In this document: positions 1 to 7,578 of the stretch, one piece after another
Position numbering within the stretch: the stretch's first letter is position 1
Layout of the letters: the number at the start of each line of letters is the position of its first letter
From: a virus
IMG/VR virus record: IMGVR_UViG_3300043548_000247
Span: 1-25,408 of that record
Length of the DNA stretch: 25,408 nucleotides
Direction: 5' to 3' (one strand)
Translations under genes and position numbers: made by a program
The notes under the pieces: generated by a model
Database searches by the model: none
What the model saw: only the letters and a program-made list of their open reading frames with translations
Told to the model about the DNA's origin: nothing

Positions 1-1241
1 AAACCCCCGCTCAATTCCCTGATGCAAGCCCTGTATGGGCGCTAGGTGTAAACTCTAGTGGTGATGTGGTTGAGTTTACCCCAACTGGCGGAGGCGGCGG
101 TTTAAAGTCGGGAAACGCTATTCAGGTGACAGACGGCGTATATGAAGCGACAATATCTGGTGTTACCGCATACACGGCTGGCGAAGCCTTCATGATTAAT
201 TTTGATAGCACCAACGAGGGAGAGTCTACATTACAGATAAATACTCTTGCGCCAATCAACATATTCAAGAACACCAATGTAAAGATTGCGGCAGGGGATA
301 TCAAGGCAGGCCAAGAAATCATGGTCGTGTATGACGGAACAAACTTCCAAGCAATCGGATTGGTGACCAACCAACTACTTGCATACGTACACAACTCAGA
401 GGCTGCCCCAATAACCAAGGGTCAGGTAGTATATGCGTTTGGTGCTTCCGGAGACAGGATGAGCGTAAAGCTCGCTCTTGCTAATGCAGACGACACTTCG
501 GCAAAGACGATTGGTATGGTTTACGACTCATCAATCGCAGCGGGTGGCGAGGGTTACATCATCATTCAAGGTGTAATAGAGGGAATCAACACGGCGGCGT
601 TTGCGGCAGGTGCTACCCTGTACTTGAGCGGAACCACACCCGGAGGTTATACATCAACTCCAACTTATGCACCAACACACCGTGTGTACGTGGGTATAGT
701 AGAGAAGAGCAACGCGGGTAATGGTCAGATCTACGTTCGATGCCAGAACGGATACGAGTTAGATGAGCTTCATGACGTACAGGCGCAGTCGCCTAACGAT
801 AATGATACGATATACTTTGATTCGGCTGATAGCCAATGGAAAACGGGCAGCGTTCCAAGCTTATCGGGTACGTTCAGCATAGGTATTACGGTTGACGGAT
901 CGGGAGGTGTAATTACAGCCGGCCAGAAGGGGTACATAAGAATCCCATACGCTTGTACAATTAACACATGGTCGATCTTGACAGGTAATTCTGGTTTGGG
1001 AGCAACCGTGACGTTTGATATATGGAGGGCAAACAATGCTATCCCAACGGTAGCTAACTCATTGGTTGGAGGCGGGACCAAGCCATTCCTAACGAGCGCC
1101 ACACAGCAAATAACAAGTGCATCACCTTCTGGGTGGACATCAGTTACTCTTGCCGCTAACGACATCCTTGGATTTAACGTAGAGTCAGGGGCTGCGGTAT
1201 TCTCTTGGGCAAACCTTCAATTGCTTGTAACTAAAATATAA
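1..1241 (+). CDS. Tail appendage/fibre protein, 5'-truncated by the window edge
   Basis: The reading frame is open from base 3, so the gene begins upstream; the GTG at 66 is internal. The visible part (about 412 residues) is rich in Gly, Thr, Ser and Ala with beta-type patterns and a Gly5 linker near the visible N-terminus. A middle segment (NSEAAPITKGQVVYAFGASG and onward, about 340-760) resembles repeats in appendage proteins of other phages. The last ~110 residues form a separate module that starts after a variable linker and ends in LLVTKI, consistent with a distal fibre or receptor-contact domain. No catalytic motif is seen. It sits first in a row of plus-strand virion genes. Function is inferred from composition and context, not from a specific family match. 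Confidence 0.75.
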   Translation, partial: TPAQFPDASPVWALGVNSSGDVVEFTPTGGGGGLKSGNAIQVTDGVYEATISGVTAYTAGEAFMINFDSTNEGESTLQINTLAPINIFKNTNVKIAAGDIKAGQEIMVVYDGTNFQAIGLVTNQLLAYVHNSEAAPITKGQVVYAFGASGDRMSVKLALANADDTSAKTIGMVYDSSIAAGGEGYIIIQGVIEGINTAAFAAGATLYLSGTTPGGYTSTPTYAPTHRVYVGIVEKSNAGNGQIYVRCQNGYELDELHDVQAQSPNDNDTIYFDSADSQWKTGSVPSLSGTFSIGITVDGSGGVITAGQKGYIRIPYACTINTWSILTGNSGLGATVTFDIWRANNAIPTVANSLVGGGTKPFLTSATQQITSASPSGWTSVTLAANDILGFNVESGAAVFSWANLQLLVTKI

Positions 1242-1247
1242 AACAAT

Positions 1248-1484
1248 ATGGCAATCACTCATAGTTATACAATCAACAACAAGTACCTCGAAGGAGATGC
1301 TCTCGTAACGGACGTCTCTATTCAATTCGCCGGGGATATTACGGATCTTATTGATGTTGTAATCTACCACTTCCTACCACAAAGCGTAGAAGAGGTGGAG
1401 AATAATATAGAAAACAGAATAGTCACAGAGAAGGATAAAATATTAGCTCGTCAGGTTACTGAGCAGGTTCTAAATCAGTTATAG
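1248..1484 (+). CDS. Small hypothetical protein between fibre genes (78 aa)
   Basis: The frame starts at ATG 6 bases after the preceding stop, with an A-rich leader (aaaacaat) and no Shine-Dalgarno. The N-terminal half looks like beta strands (ITHSYTINNKYLEGDALVTDV). The C-terminal half is an acidic amphipathic helix (about residues 45-78) that could form a coiled coil. The next gene starts one base after its stop. Similar short proteins often sit between tail-fibre genes as assembly or chaperone partners, but no specific family is recognised and that role is inference. Confidence 0.75.
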   Translation: MAITHSYTINNKYLEGDALVTDVSIQFAGDITDLIDVVIYHFLPQSVEEVENNIENRIVTEKDKILARQVTEQVLNQL

Positions 1485-1485
1485 T

Positions 1486-3306
1486 ATGCCAATCTTTACG
1501 GGAGCCATAGATAGTAACTGGGGTACTGCCGGTAACTGGGATACTGGGGTACTACCCTCTGCCACAGGTGCGGGGTCAGATGCTATATTTAATGCATCTT
1601 CCCCTAACTGTACAGTAAACATTACAACGGCTGTATGTAGAAATTTGAACTTTACTGGTTATACTAACACTATAACCATGACCAATGGTATTTTGGTTGG
1701 ATCTGCTGCTTCTGCAAATCCAGGTCATACGGTTACTCTTTCCCCCACTATGGGCGTAGCAGGGACGGGCAGTATATCTACAAGAGCCAATGGAACTACA
1801 ACACTTACTAGCAATGGTAAGGTATGGCCAAACGGTTTGGGGATAAACAACAATTTTATTGCAGCCAACTCAATTGCTACAATAACGGACAACTGGACTG
1901 TACAAAATTTATTTTTAGGCCCAGGAATTAATCACGCCATGACTTTGCAGGGCTCGTTTACCATTACTGTTAACGGTAGTTTTTCATATCAATCATTTGG
2001 CAACGCATCTAGGGTAATTGCAAATGCAGCAGCTCTCACAACAATAAAATTGGCTGGTACAGGCACTTGGTCTGTGGCGGCCACATTTGCAGGTGTCGCC
2101 AACTCTATAATAGGATTTGGTGTAAGCATTGTGATAGATACTCCAGGAACTATTACTATAGGGAATAACTGTTGTTTTGGAGGATCAGTAAGTGTTGCAG
2201 GCACAAACTTTACTTATGTATCAGGCACGGTAATACACACTGGTACTTTTCATTTATTAGGGAATCAGGGCGGTAATGGATATTCAATCAACTTAAATGG
2301 AAGTTCCTCTACTTCTGCCACAACGACTAGTAGTACAGGGGTAAACTTTAACAACCTAGCTTTTACAACATTCTCAGTAGGGGCGTCACCAGGAGCTTGT
2401 GCTATAACTGGAAATGTATGTGTCGTAGGAACTCTTTCCACAAATCCGCTTTCTGCTACTAAAGCTCCAATACTAACAAGTGGAGGAACTATTTATGCAA
2501 ATGGAAACTTTGTGCATAATGGCGGTATGAGAAATGCAAGCAGTACAATTGTTGTACTACAAGGAGCTTCTGTAACTTATTCTGAATCGGGTGCCAGTAC
2601 AACCAATACATCTTGGGGTACAGCTTGGCAGGTTCAAATAAATACAACGGGATCAGTAACAATTTCAACTATTATCGGATTTAGAGATGCGGGTTCTTTT
2701 ACATATACTGCTGGAGCAGTAACTTTTAGTCCCGGGGCAAGTATATTGGCTGGGCAGTCTGCTGCATTTTATGGTTTTGGTTCTGCTGGTGTTACAATAC
2801 CTGCTATTGAACATTTTACAGGGTCTGCCGGTGTTGCTTTCGGAACACTTTTGTTTTTTTATGATACAGTTCCATTTAGGATTTTAACATTTAACTTAAC
2901 AGGAGCTACATTAAATTTTACTTTTACTCACAAGGGAACCATAGGATGGGACTGTAATAGCCTGACTTGCATATTACAATCAGGATCTACAGGATCTGCT
3001 CTTAGGCTGCTTCCATCAATAGAGTATAAGATAAGAACAAGTTTAATAATGCGTTCTTGGGCAACTGTAGTTGGTAATGCAATGAGTGTGGGTACAGATC
3101 CTACTGGTGGAGCAAGCACTATATTTACCCTTCTTCCAGGTGCGTCCCAAGATATGTTTGTTATCAACGGAGGTGTTAGCAGCGGTCCTGTTAATAGTTC
3201 TAATGGACAAACAATTTATACAAGAGGTGGACAGATAATTGCTGGTACTTTAAACTGGAAAAATTGGGACTTTCCAAGGACCCGTCAATCAACATCTATT
3301 TCATAA
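1486..3306 (+). CDS. Large beta-rich tail fibre / adhesin-like protein (606 aa)
   Basis: The N-terminus has the pattern SNWGTAGNWDTG...DAIFN..CTV followed by GYTNTITMTNG and VTLS, an adhesin-like module also present in the next gene (residues about 10-75 of the 209-codon product). The rest is a long Gly/Ser/Thr/Asn-rich repetitive sequence with short beta strands, consistent with a beta-helix or beta-solenoid fibre. There is no signal peptide, as expected for a virion protein. Base composition shifts: roughly 2000-3250 is visibly AT-richer than the flanking fibre genes, suggesting separate acquisition of the shaft or tip. Receptor binding is inferred. The stop lies 2 bases before the ATG of the next gene. 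Confidence 0.75.
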   Translation: MPIFTGAIDSNWGTAGNWDTGVLPSATGAGSDAIFNASSPNCTVNITTAVCRNLNFTGYTNTITMTNGILVGSAASANPGHTVTLSPTMGVAGTGSISTRANGTTTLTSNGKVWPNGLGINNNFIAANSIATITDNWTVQNLFLGPGINHAMTLQGSFTITVNGSFSYQSFGNASRVIANAAALTTIKLAGTGTWSVAATFAGVANSIIGFGVSIVIDTPGTITIGNNCCFGGSVSVAGTNFTYVSGTVIHTGTFHLLGNQGGNGYSINLNGSSSTSATTTSSTGVNFNNLAFTTFSVGASPGACAITGNVCVVGTLSTNPLSATKAPILTSGGTIYANGNFVHNGGMRNASSTIVVLQGASVTYSESGASTTNTSWGTAWQVQINTTGSVTISTIIGFRDAGSFTYTAGAVTFSPGASILAGQSAAFYGFGSAGVTIPAIEHFTGSAGVAFGTLLFFYDTVPFRILTFNLTGATLNFTFTHKGTIGWDCNSLTCILQSGSTGSALRLLPSIEYKIRTSLIMRSWATVVGNAMSVGTDPTGGASTIFTLLPGASQDMFVINGGVSSGPVNSSNGQTIYTRGGQIIAGTLNWKNWDFPRTRQSTSIS

Positions 3307-3308
3307 TC

Positions 3309-3935
3309 ATGCCAACAAAAACTTGGATATCAAATGTAGCCTCAACATGGAATACTGCCGCAAGTTGGGCAGGCGGAGTCCCTGTTGCGGGGGATGACGT
3401 TGTGTTTACCGGAACTAACAACGGCCAATGCACAATTACAGTGGCAACAGCCACAATTCTATCACTTGTTACCACCGGATACACAGGAAACCTGATCGTC
3501 AACACTAGGCTTACGGTCGGGGGCAACGTGACCTTATCGGCCTCGAATAACATAAGCGGAACCTCTGACATAACCATAAGCACAAACTCCACTATAATAT
3601 CAGCAGGGGCAACCATCGGCTGTATCCTTCGTTTTGGTACAATCAGCACAACCATTCAGCTTGCAGACGCAATGATTTTGACGGCAGGACTGACTGCGTT
3701 TGGGACTCCTGCGGGATCTATTGCCTTAAGGTCAAGTGTACCAGGAACCCAGCGGTCTTTGACGCTAGTAAACAACGGGACTAATACCCAATACATAGAC
3801 TACCTGAACGTGACGGACATCGACAGCTCTGCTGCGTGTACCTTGTGGACGTATAAAGGCACTGTGACAAACTGTAATAACTGGTACATTATGCCAACTC
3901 AGCCGCCTCCGGTTAGCTCAATATCGCTTTCATAG
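3309..3935 (+). CDS. Short fibre/adhesin-like protein, paralogue of the preceding N-terminal module (208 aa)
   Basis: I chose the ATG at 3309 (MPTKTWISNVASTWN) because it lies just after the preceding stop and aligns with the start of the previous gene (MPIFTGAIDSNWG). The upstream in-frame codons overlap the fibre gene. Shared pattern with the previous protein: W-N-T-A-x-x-W, GDDVVF, CTI, GYTGN and VTLS. The product is much shorter and ends after a beta-rich segment containing YLNVTDIDSSAA, which resembles the ends of adhesin-type domains. Composition returns to the GC level of the region. It may be a second, alternative tip protein; that is inference. Confidence 0.75.
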   Translation: MPTKTWISNVASTWNTAASWAGGVPVAGDDVVFTGTNNGQCTITVATATILSLVTTGYTGNLIVNTRLTVGGNVTLSASNNISGTSDITISTNSTIISAGATIGCILRFGTISTTIQLADAMILTAGLTAFGTPAGSIALRSSVPGTQRSLTLVNNGTNTQYIDYLNVTDIDSSAACTLWTYKGTVTNCNNWYIMPTQPPPVSSISLS

Positions 3936-3937
3936 CT

Positions 3938-3945
3938 TATATTTG
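3938..3945 (+). promoter_or_regulatory. Candidate -7 box (TATATTTG) upstream of the 368-aa gene
   Basis: TATATTTG matches the Bacteroidota -7 consensus TAnnTTTG and lies 16 bases before the ATG at 3962, giving a predicted leader of about 10 nt. No clear TTTG or TTG is present 19-21 bases upstream, so the -33 half is weak. It starts just after the stop of the preceding gene. Confidence 0.4.
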
Positions 3946-3961
3946 CACAAACAATCCACTC

Positions 3962-5068
3962 ATGCAAAACTTAGATAAAACACTTCGACTACTGAACCTC
4001 CCGTCAGAGATGGGGGCTATCAATGGACAGGTTAACAAGCGTTCTGTAAAGTCGCTTGTAGAGAACCGCATCAACGACTTTACCAAGATGGTGAAGAACC
4101 CTACCACAGGAAAGATGGAGCCAACGCGCACTTCTACGTTTACCGTTGAGACTAGCGTTTCTCTGTTTGGTGTGTACCCGCTCAACTTAGCGGCTGGCCA
4201 CATCCACTGGGGTCAATACGACATTGTTGACATGAGCAATGGTTCTTTCAAACTTTACAAGCCGTTCACAGAGATCGACCACTTGTATACCAACGACGCT
4301 TCGGGTAACATCGTGCTTCGCGAAACTCCTTTGAAGGGCTGGATCGGATGGTCAGAGATCCACATCGTGCCTACAGCCAATGGATACGACTACAAGTTCT
4401 ATTGGGAGCAGGGAGACAACGTGACTCGCACCGGGGAACCTGTGCCGCACGATCCAAACACGGTGACTCGCTCGATCCTGCGTCGTGAATACGTTAAAAC
4501 GTCTACGTTTGACGGGGTTAAACTCAACAAGTTCAGCCGTACATTCCCAAGATACACGATCACTCAGCTCCTCAATCTTGCTGGCATGACCGAAACCCAG
4601 CTCGCTGAATGCTATAGCCACACATGGCACGTTGAGCGCAAGAGCGATGAGACACACTGCTTGAACATTGCAAGCGACATCGTAATTGTGGATGATAACA
4701 CAATCAAGGGAGAGGCTTATATCAATGGTATCTTGTCTTCTCAGATTCCGTTTACAAGCCTTATCAGCTCGTATGGTAAGAACCTTCCGGACTTTGTTTG
4801 TCGCTATAAGTTGTACAACGAGAAGTTCAAAACCCCAGGCGACAACGTATACGGAACCGCTTGGAACAGAATGTTTGCGTCTAACCAAGACACAACCCTC
4901 AAACTCAAGGCGGGTACTGAGGTGAAGTATGACTCAGCAACTAATACGTTGACTTACCCACCCGACAGCAAACTCGTGTTTGACTTCGAGTTCCTTCCTG
5001 CACAGGGTAAGAACGAAACGGTAGGTGCTTGCTTGGATCTTGACACAATGGAAAAATCTCTTTGGTAA
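3962..5068 (+). CDS. Phage protein of unknown function, probably structural (368 aa)
   Basis: The ATG at 3962 is the first start after the intergenic promoter-like box. The protein is soluble, with no signal peptide or membrane segment and mixed alpha/beta composition. Notable segments are an N-terminal helix (MQNLDKTLRLLNLPSEMG), a central hydrophobic-aromatic region (GWIGWSEIHIVPTANGYDYKFYWE, residues about 122-145) and a C-terminal strand-rich region ending MEKSLW. I do not recognise a family. It is between fibre and lysis genes on the same strand, so a virion or appendage-assembly role is the simplest guess. Its TAA overlaps the ATG of the next gene (TAATG), suggesting coupled translation. 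Confidence 0.75.
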   Translation: MQNLDKTLRLLNLPSEMGAINGQVNKRSVKSLVENRINDFTKMVKNPTTGKMEPTRTSTFTVETSVSLFGVYPLNLAAGHIHWGQYDIVDMSNGSFKLYKPFTEIDHLYTNDASGNIVLRETPLKGWIGWSEIHIVPTANGYDYKFYWEQGDNVTRTGEPVPHDPNTVTRSILRREYVKTSTFDGVKLNKFSRTFPRYTITQLLNLAGMTETQLAECYSHTWHVERKSDETHCLNIASDIVIVDDNTIKGEAYINGILSSQIPFTSLISSYGKNLPDFVCRYKLYNEKFKTPGDNVYGTAWNRMFASNQDTTLKLKAGTEVKYDSATNTLTYPPDSKLVFDFEFLPAQGKNETVGACLDLDTMEKSLW

Positions 5069-5460
5069 TGAAAAAGATACTAAGAAAATTACAGATGTTT
5101 GACGGCGTGTGGGCTATCCCACTCGCCTTCTTTCTATTTCTCCTCGCTGGATCATACAGCGCAGAGTATTTTGGTGATGGACTCATCTCAATCGAGTACA
5201 TTCAGCAGGTAATCCTTGCGGCACTTGTCCTAGTTTTTGCTAACTTTGTGGTGTTCCTTGGCGGGTTCTTTAACTTCCGTGGTTTGCAGAACTACTTCTA
5301 CTCGAAGAATGCCAAGTTGGACTTAGAATACTCATCCACGCCATGGCAAAGAATAACCTTATACGTCTGTGTTTACTTTGGTTTGCTCTTAGCATTCCTA
5401 TTCATATTGTGGCTGATAATGACGGCTACTGCGTCCGTGCCACTGCCGCTTCCTTTGTAG
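5068..5460 (+). CDS. Three-helix membrane protein, holin candidate (130 aa)
   Basis: The ATG at 5068 overlaps the preceding stop as TAATG; the in-frame TTG two codons earlier is rejected. Three hydrophobic segments are visible at about residues 14-29, 46-67 and 97-118, with a basic N-terminus (MKKILRKLQ), the usual topology of class I holins. The C-terminal helix coincides with DNA that also encodes the start and signal peptide of the endolysin in another frame, a 118-nt overlap. The position directly before a peptidoglycan hydrolase supports a lysis role. At 130 aa it is within the holin range. No holin family is recognised, so it could also be another membrane protein. Confidence 0.7.
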   Translation: MKKILRKLQMFDGVWAIPLAFFLFLLAGSYSAEYFGDGLISIEYIQQVILAALVLVFANFVVFLGGFFNFRGLQNYFYSKNAKLDLEYSSTPWQRITLYVCVYFGLLLAFLFILWLIMTATASVPLPLPL

Positions 5461-5933
5461 GGGTCAAGGAGAAGGGAGGTAACAACCAAGCCTTCAATGA
5501 TCGCGAGCTACAGAAAATGATGGCTGACGTTGGATGGAAACCAGGCTATGCTTGGTGTTCTTTCTTTGTACGCGCTATACTCGACGAGTGTGGTATCGAA
5601 AGCACGGTAACCGGATGGAGTCCTACCGCTTACAACAGGAAAGACGTAATCTTTACTGACGGCAGGTTCTATCAGTCCTTTAGGGATGGAGATGTACTCG
5701 TCATGACTATGTCGTACCAAAAGTTTAAGAACACTGGCCGATATAAGGGCATAGGTCACACGGGTATCGTAGACCGCGTAGGAGACCATTCAATTCGTAC
5801 AATAGAGGGCAACACCAACGAGCAAGGGATGCGTGACTCACGGTCACGGGATGGTGTCTATATCAAGATCCGGCCATTGTCTAAGAACGTCCACATCACA
5901 AGGTGGAAAAGAGCCAGTCGTTTTAGGGGTTAA
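5343..5933 (+). CDS. Secreted CHAP/NlpC-P60-like endolysin (196 aa)
   Basis: The protein begins with an export signal (MAKNNLIRLCLLWFALSIPI then HIVADNDG), so it can reach the periplasm through Sec. The catalytic domain has the papain-like order: Cys72 in GYAWCSFFVRA, His139 in GIGHTGIVDRV, then acidic/amide residues in IEGNTNEQG (155-162). These patterns match phage CHAP-type amidases or peptidases that cut peptidoglycan. The C-terminus is very basic (RWKRASRFRG), which may help surface binding. The start ATG lies inside the preceding membrane-protein gene and needs the 118-nt overlap; the signal peptide encoded there argues that this start is genuine. Confidence 0.85.
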   Translation: MAKNNLIRLCLLWFALSIPIHIVADNDGYCVRATAASFVGVKEKGGNNQAFNDRELQKMMADVGWKPGYAWCSFFVRAILDECGIESTVTGWSPTAYNRKDVIFTDGRFYQSFRDGDVLVMTMSYQKFKNTGRYKGIGHTGIVDRVGDHSIRTIEGNTNEQGMRDSRSRDGVYIKIRPLSKNVHITRWKRASRFRG

Positions 5934-5964
5934 AAGAAAAGGGGGCCTCACGATAGAAGCCCCC
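5934..5964 (-). terminator. Rho-independent terminator for the minus-strand spanin operon
   Basis: GGGGGC (5941-5946) pairs with GCCCCC (5959-5964), extended by TC/GA around a six-base loop after one mismatch. Read on the minus strand the stem is followed by TTTTCTTTT, a typical U-rich tail. It lies between convergent genes that end at 5933 (+) and 5982 (-), so it may also slow plus-strand transcripts, although no T-run follows on that side. Confidence 0.75.
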
Positions 5965-5981
5965 CTAACCAACAATAACAA

Positions 5982-6395
5982 CTATAACAACAACAGATAC
6001 AACGACGTACCAGCGGTAACGATCGTTGCACATTTCCAAAATATTTTTCTTCGTCTTTCCTTCTTCATTTCAGATTTCATAAAGACGTATTGTTCTTTCA
6101 AGAAACGAATCTCCGCTAACTGATTCTGACGAACCTCTTCACAAAGGTCGCCATTCTGTATGGCTAAGTCAAGGGCTTTTTGACAAGCCTCTAACTGATC
6201 GCGCATCATTTGAATACGCTGCGAACGGGACTCGATCGTCATCTTGTCCTGTCGGATGGTCTCAGCGGCTGCTGAGATTACTTCCTGAGCCTCCCTAGGG
6301 AGCTGTGGGCTAGTCGGCTGGGCGCAAGCGTCCGGTGCGATACTCGTTGAGAAGATAATTCCAAGAGTTAACGTATAAAGTTTTAAGCGAGTCAT
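5982..6395 (-). CDS. Spanin-like protein: signal peptide, coiled coil, C-terminal membrane helix (137 aa)
   Basis: The ATG at 6395 gives MTRLKLYTLTLGIIFSTSIA, a clear signal peptide; the upstream TTG start is unlikely. A signal-peptidase site is plausible at ACA|QPT, and a cysteine lies there, but the residues before it (PDA) are not a canonical lipobox. Residues about 40-110 are heptad-like and helical (SAAAETIRQDKMTIESRSQ and onward). A basic stretch KKERRRK precedes a C-terminal hydrophobic helix ending in LLLL. This N-signal/C-anchor arrangement resembles unimolecular spanins. It overlaps the upstream coiled-coil gene by 86 nt, as paired spanins do. The role in outer-membrane disruption is inferred. 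Confidence 0.65.
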   Translation of the reverse strand: MTRLKLYTLTLGIIFSTSIAPDACAQPTSPQLPREAQEVISAAAETIRQDKMTIESRSQRIQMMRDQLEACQKALDLAIQNGDLCEEVRQNQLAEIRFLKEQYVFMKSEMKKERRRKIFWKCATIVTAGTSLYLLLL

Positions 6396-6711
6396 TTGAC
6401 ATACGGGGTATTCGTGAAACAATTTTTTGTGCTTTTTCTATGCGCTCCTGCTCCATAACAAACTGCTGCTGGTCTTGCACCATGAAGGAGTCAAGGGCAG
6501 CCTTGGTTTGTGTTACGATAAACAGGTTAGAGTCCATCTGTGCGATGTACTTCTCGTTGATTTCATGCAGCCTTTCTATGGCCACAGTCTCATTCTCCGA
6601 GCTCGTGTGAAGAATGCCCATCCGGAATACCATAAAGAATACTCCGAATAGGATCACAACACTGAGTGCAAGGATGATTAAGGTGTAAATGTTCTTAGTC
6701 TTGTCCATCAT
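6310..6711 (-). CDS. Inner-membrane coiled-coil protein, i-spanin-like (133 aa)
   Basis: The N-terminus has a single membrane segment (about residues 8-30: IYTLIILALSVVILFGVFFM) after a short charged start, followed by a long helical domain (ETVAIERLHEINEKYIAQMD and onward) expected in the periplasm. This is the i-spanin (Rz-like) layout. The start may be the first or second ATG (6711 or 6708). The next gene begins within its 3' end in another frame, the nested arrangement known for Rz/Rz1 pairs. An unusual feature is that the downstream partner has its own C-terminal membrane helix. A periplasmic lysis role is inferred from topology and proximity to the endolysin. Confidence 0.65.
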   Translation of the reverse strand: MMDKTKNIYTLIILALSVVILFGVFFMVFRMGILHTSSENETVAIERLHEINEKYIAQMDSNLFIVTQTKAALDSFMVQDQQQFVMEQERIEKAQKIVSRIPRMSNDSLKTLYVNSWNYLLNEYRTGRLRPAD

Positions 6712-6754
6712 TCAAAATTAGCGTAACCTAGGTCTTCCCAAGTTGGTGATTCAA

Positions 6755-7294
6755 TCATTTTTTTAGCTCCTTTACTTTGTCTTTGTAGTGGTATATTAAT
6801 TCTTTTATCTTGTCAAGCGGCAGGCTCAGTCGGTCATTCCGCATAGACTTCAGCTCCTCCAACTTGGTCTTGCCTATGCGCCTCTCGATGCCAATGGCGT
6901 ACTCAAGGAGGTTACCGTGCTTGTGCTGGTTACAGCCCACACATTGTCCATGAACGTTCGTCTCTGAAAACCTAAGGTTAGGGTAGGAACCGACGGAATA
7001 AAAATGGCCGGCGTCATACTTGCCCTGTAATTGTTTACCACAAGATATGCATCCCTTCCCTTGGTCTCTCAGCCGGATGTATTGGTTGAACACCTGCTGT
7101 AGTTCCTTGCGCCACTGGGACACGGACTTGTTCCGCTCCTTGACCTCCTTCAGCTCCCTCTTAACCTTCTTGGCCTTCTGCTTGGAGGAGTAGGCAATCA
7201 TGCACTCGATGTTCTCACACGTTGCCTGCATGGTGCTGTACTTGGGAATAAATTCCTGTCTACAGATTCGGCACTTCTTACTCCTCTCCTTCAT
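6755..7294 (-). CDS. ninG: NinG-like recombination protein (179 aa)
   Basis: Two metal-binding parts are visible. An N-terminal knuckle has C8-x2-C11 and C26-x4-C31 (CRICRQEF, TCENIECMI). A C-terminal HNH-like part has C82-x2-C85, DAGH (94-97), ETNVHGQC, C118-x2-C121 and nearby His residues. Between them lies a basic helical linker rich in Lys and Glu. This order is that of lambda NinG (Rap), a Holliday-junction or recombination endonuclease that helps phage recombination. Length (179 aa) is close to the family norm. Gene neighbours are small early-type genes, and NinB-like and PD-(D/E)XK genes are further along the same strand. Confidence 0.85.
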   Translation of the reverse strand: MKERSKKCRICRQEFIPKYSTMQATCENIECMIAYSSKQKAKKVKRELKEVKERNKSVSQWRKELQQVFNQYIRLRDQGKGCISCGKQLQGKYDAGHFYSVGSYPNLRFSETNVHGQCVGCNQHKHGNLLEYAIGIERRIGKTKLEELKSMRNDRLSLPLDKIKELIYHYKDKVKELKK

Positions 7295-7302
7295 ATGCTA
7301 TG

Positions 7303-7578
7303 TTATTTTTCGGCAGGTTTCCACTCAGCCTGTTCTTTAGCCAAGTTCGCCTTGACGGTCTCTTCGAGAATGCCCTTGAAGTAGCATTCCTCCCCATCTT
7401 GCTCGAAGTATTGTTTGAACTGCTCATGGTCTGCCTCTACAGCAAAGGTAGTGACTCCGTTGGTGCTACGCAAGACCGTGAAGTTCCAAACTTTGTTTTC
7501 GACCCCCGGAAAGGCCATTGTTATCGTTCCGGTAAAGTACTCCACCCGCTTGGATGGCTTGTCTGAAATTTTAATCAT
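7303..7578 (-). CDS. Hypothetical protein (91 aa)
   Basis: The ATG at 7578 overlaps the end of the preceding alpha/beta hydrolase gene by 8 bases (CATGATTAA), so translation is probably coupled. The product looks like a small beta-sheet domain followed by an acidic-basic helix: VEYFTGTITMAFPGVENKVW, then FAVEADHEQFKQYF, then an EETVKANLAKEQAEWKPAEK tail. No cysteines in metal-type spacing, no signal peptide and no membrane helix are seen. No family is recognised. It ends nine bases before the NinG start. Confidence 0.7.
   Translation of the reverse strand: MIKISDKPSKRVEYFTGTITMAFPGVENKVWNFTVLRSTNGVTTFAVEADHEQFKQYFEQDGEECYFKGILEETVKANLAKEQAEWKPAEK

Noticed and set aside
4352-4888. 178-codon open frame on the minus strand inside the 368-aa gene
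   Set aside because: It is fully antisense to a well-supported plus-strand gene in a plus-strand operon, and its translation has no recognisable domain pattern.
6713-6741. TTG-N18-TAATTTTG before the i-spanin-like gene
   Set aside because: The -7 box ends two bases before the ATG, which would put the start of transcription inside the coding sequence.
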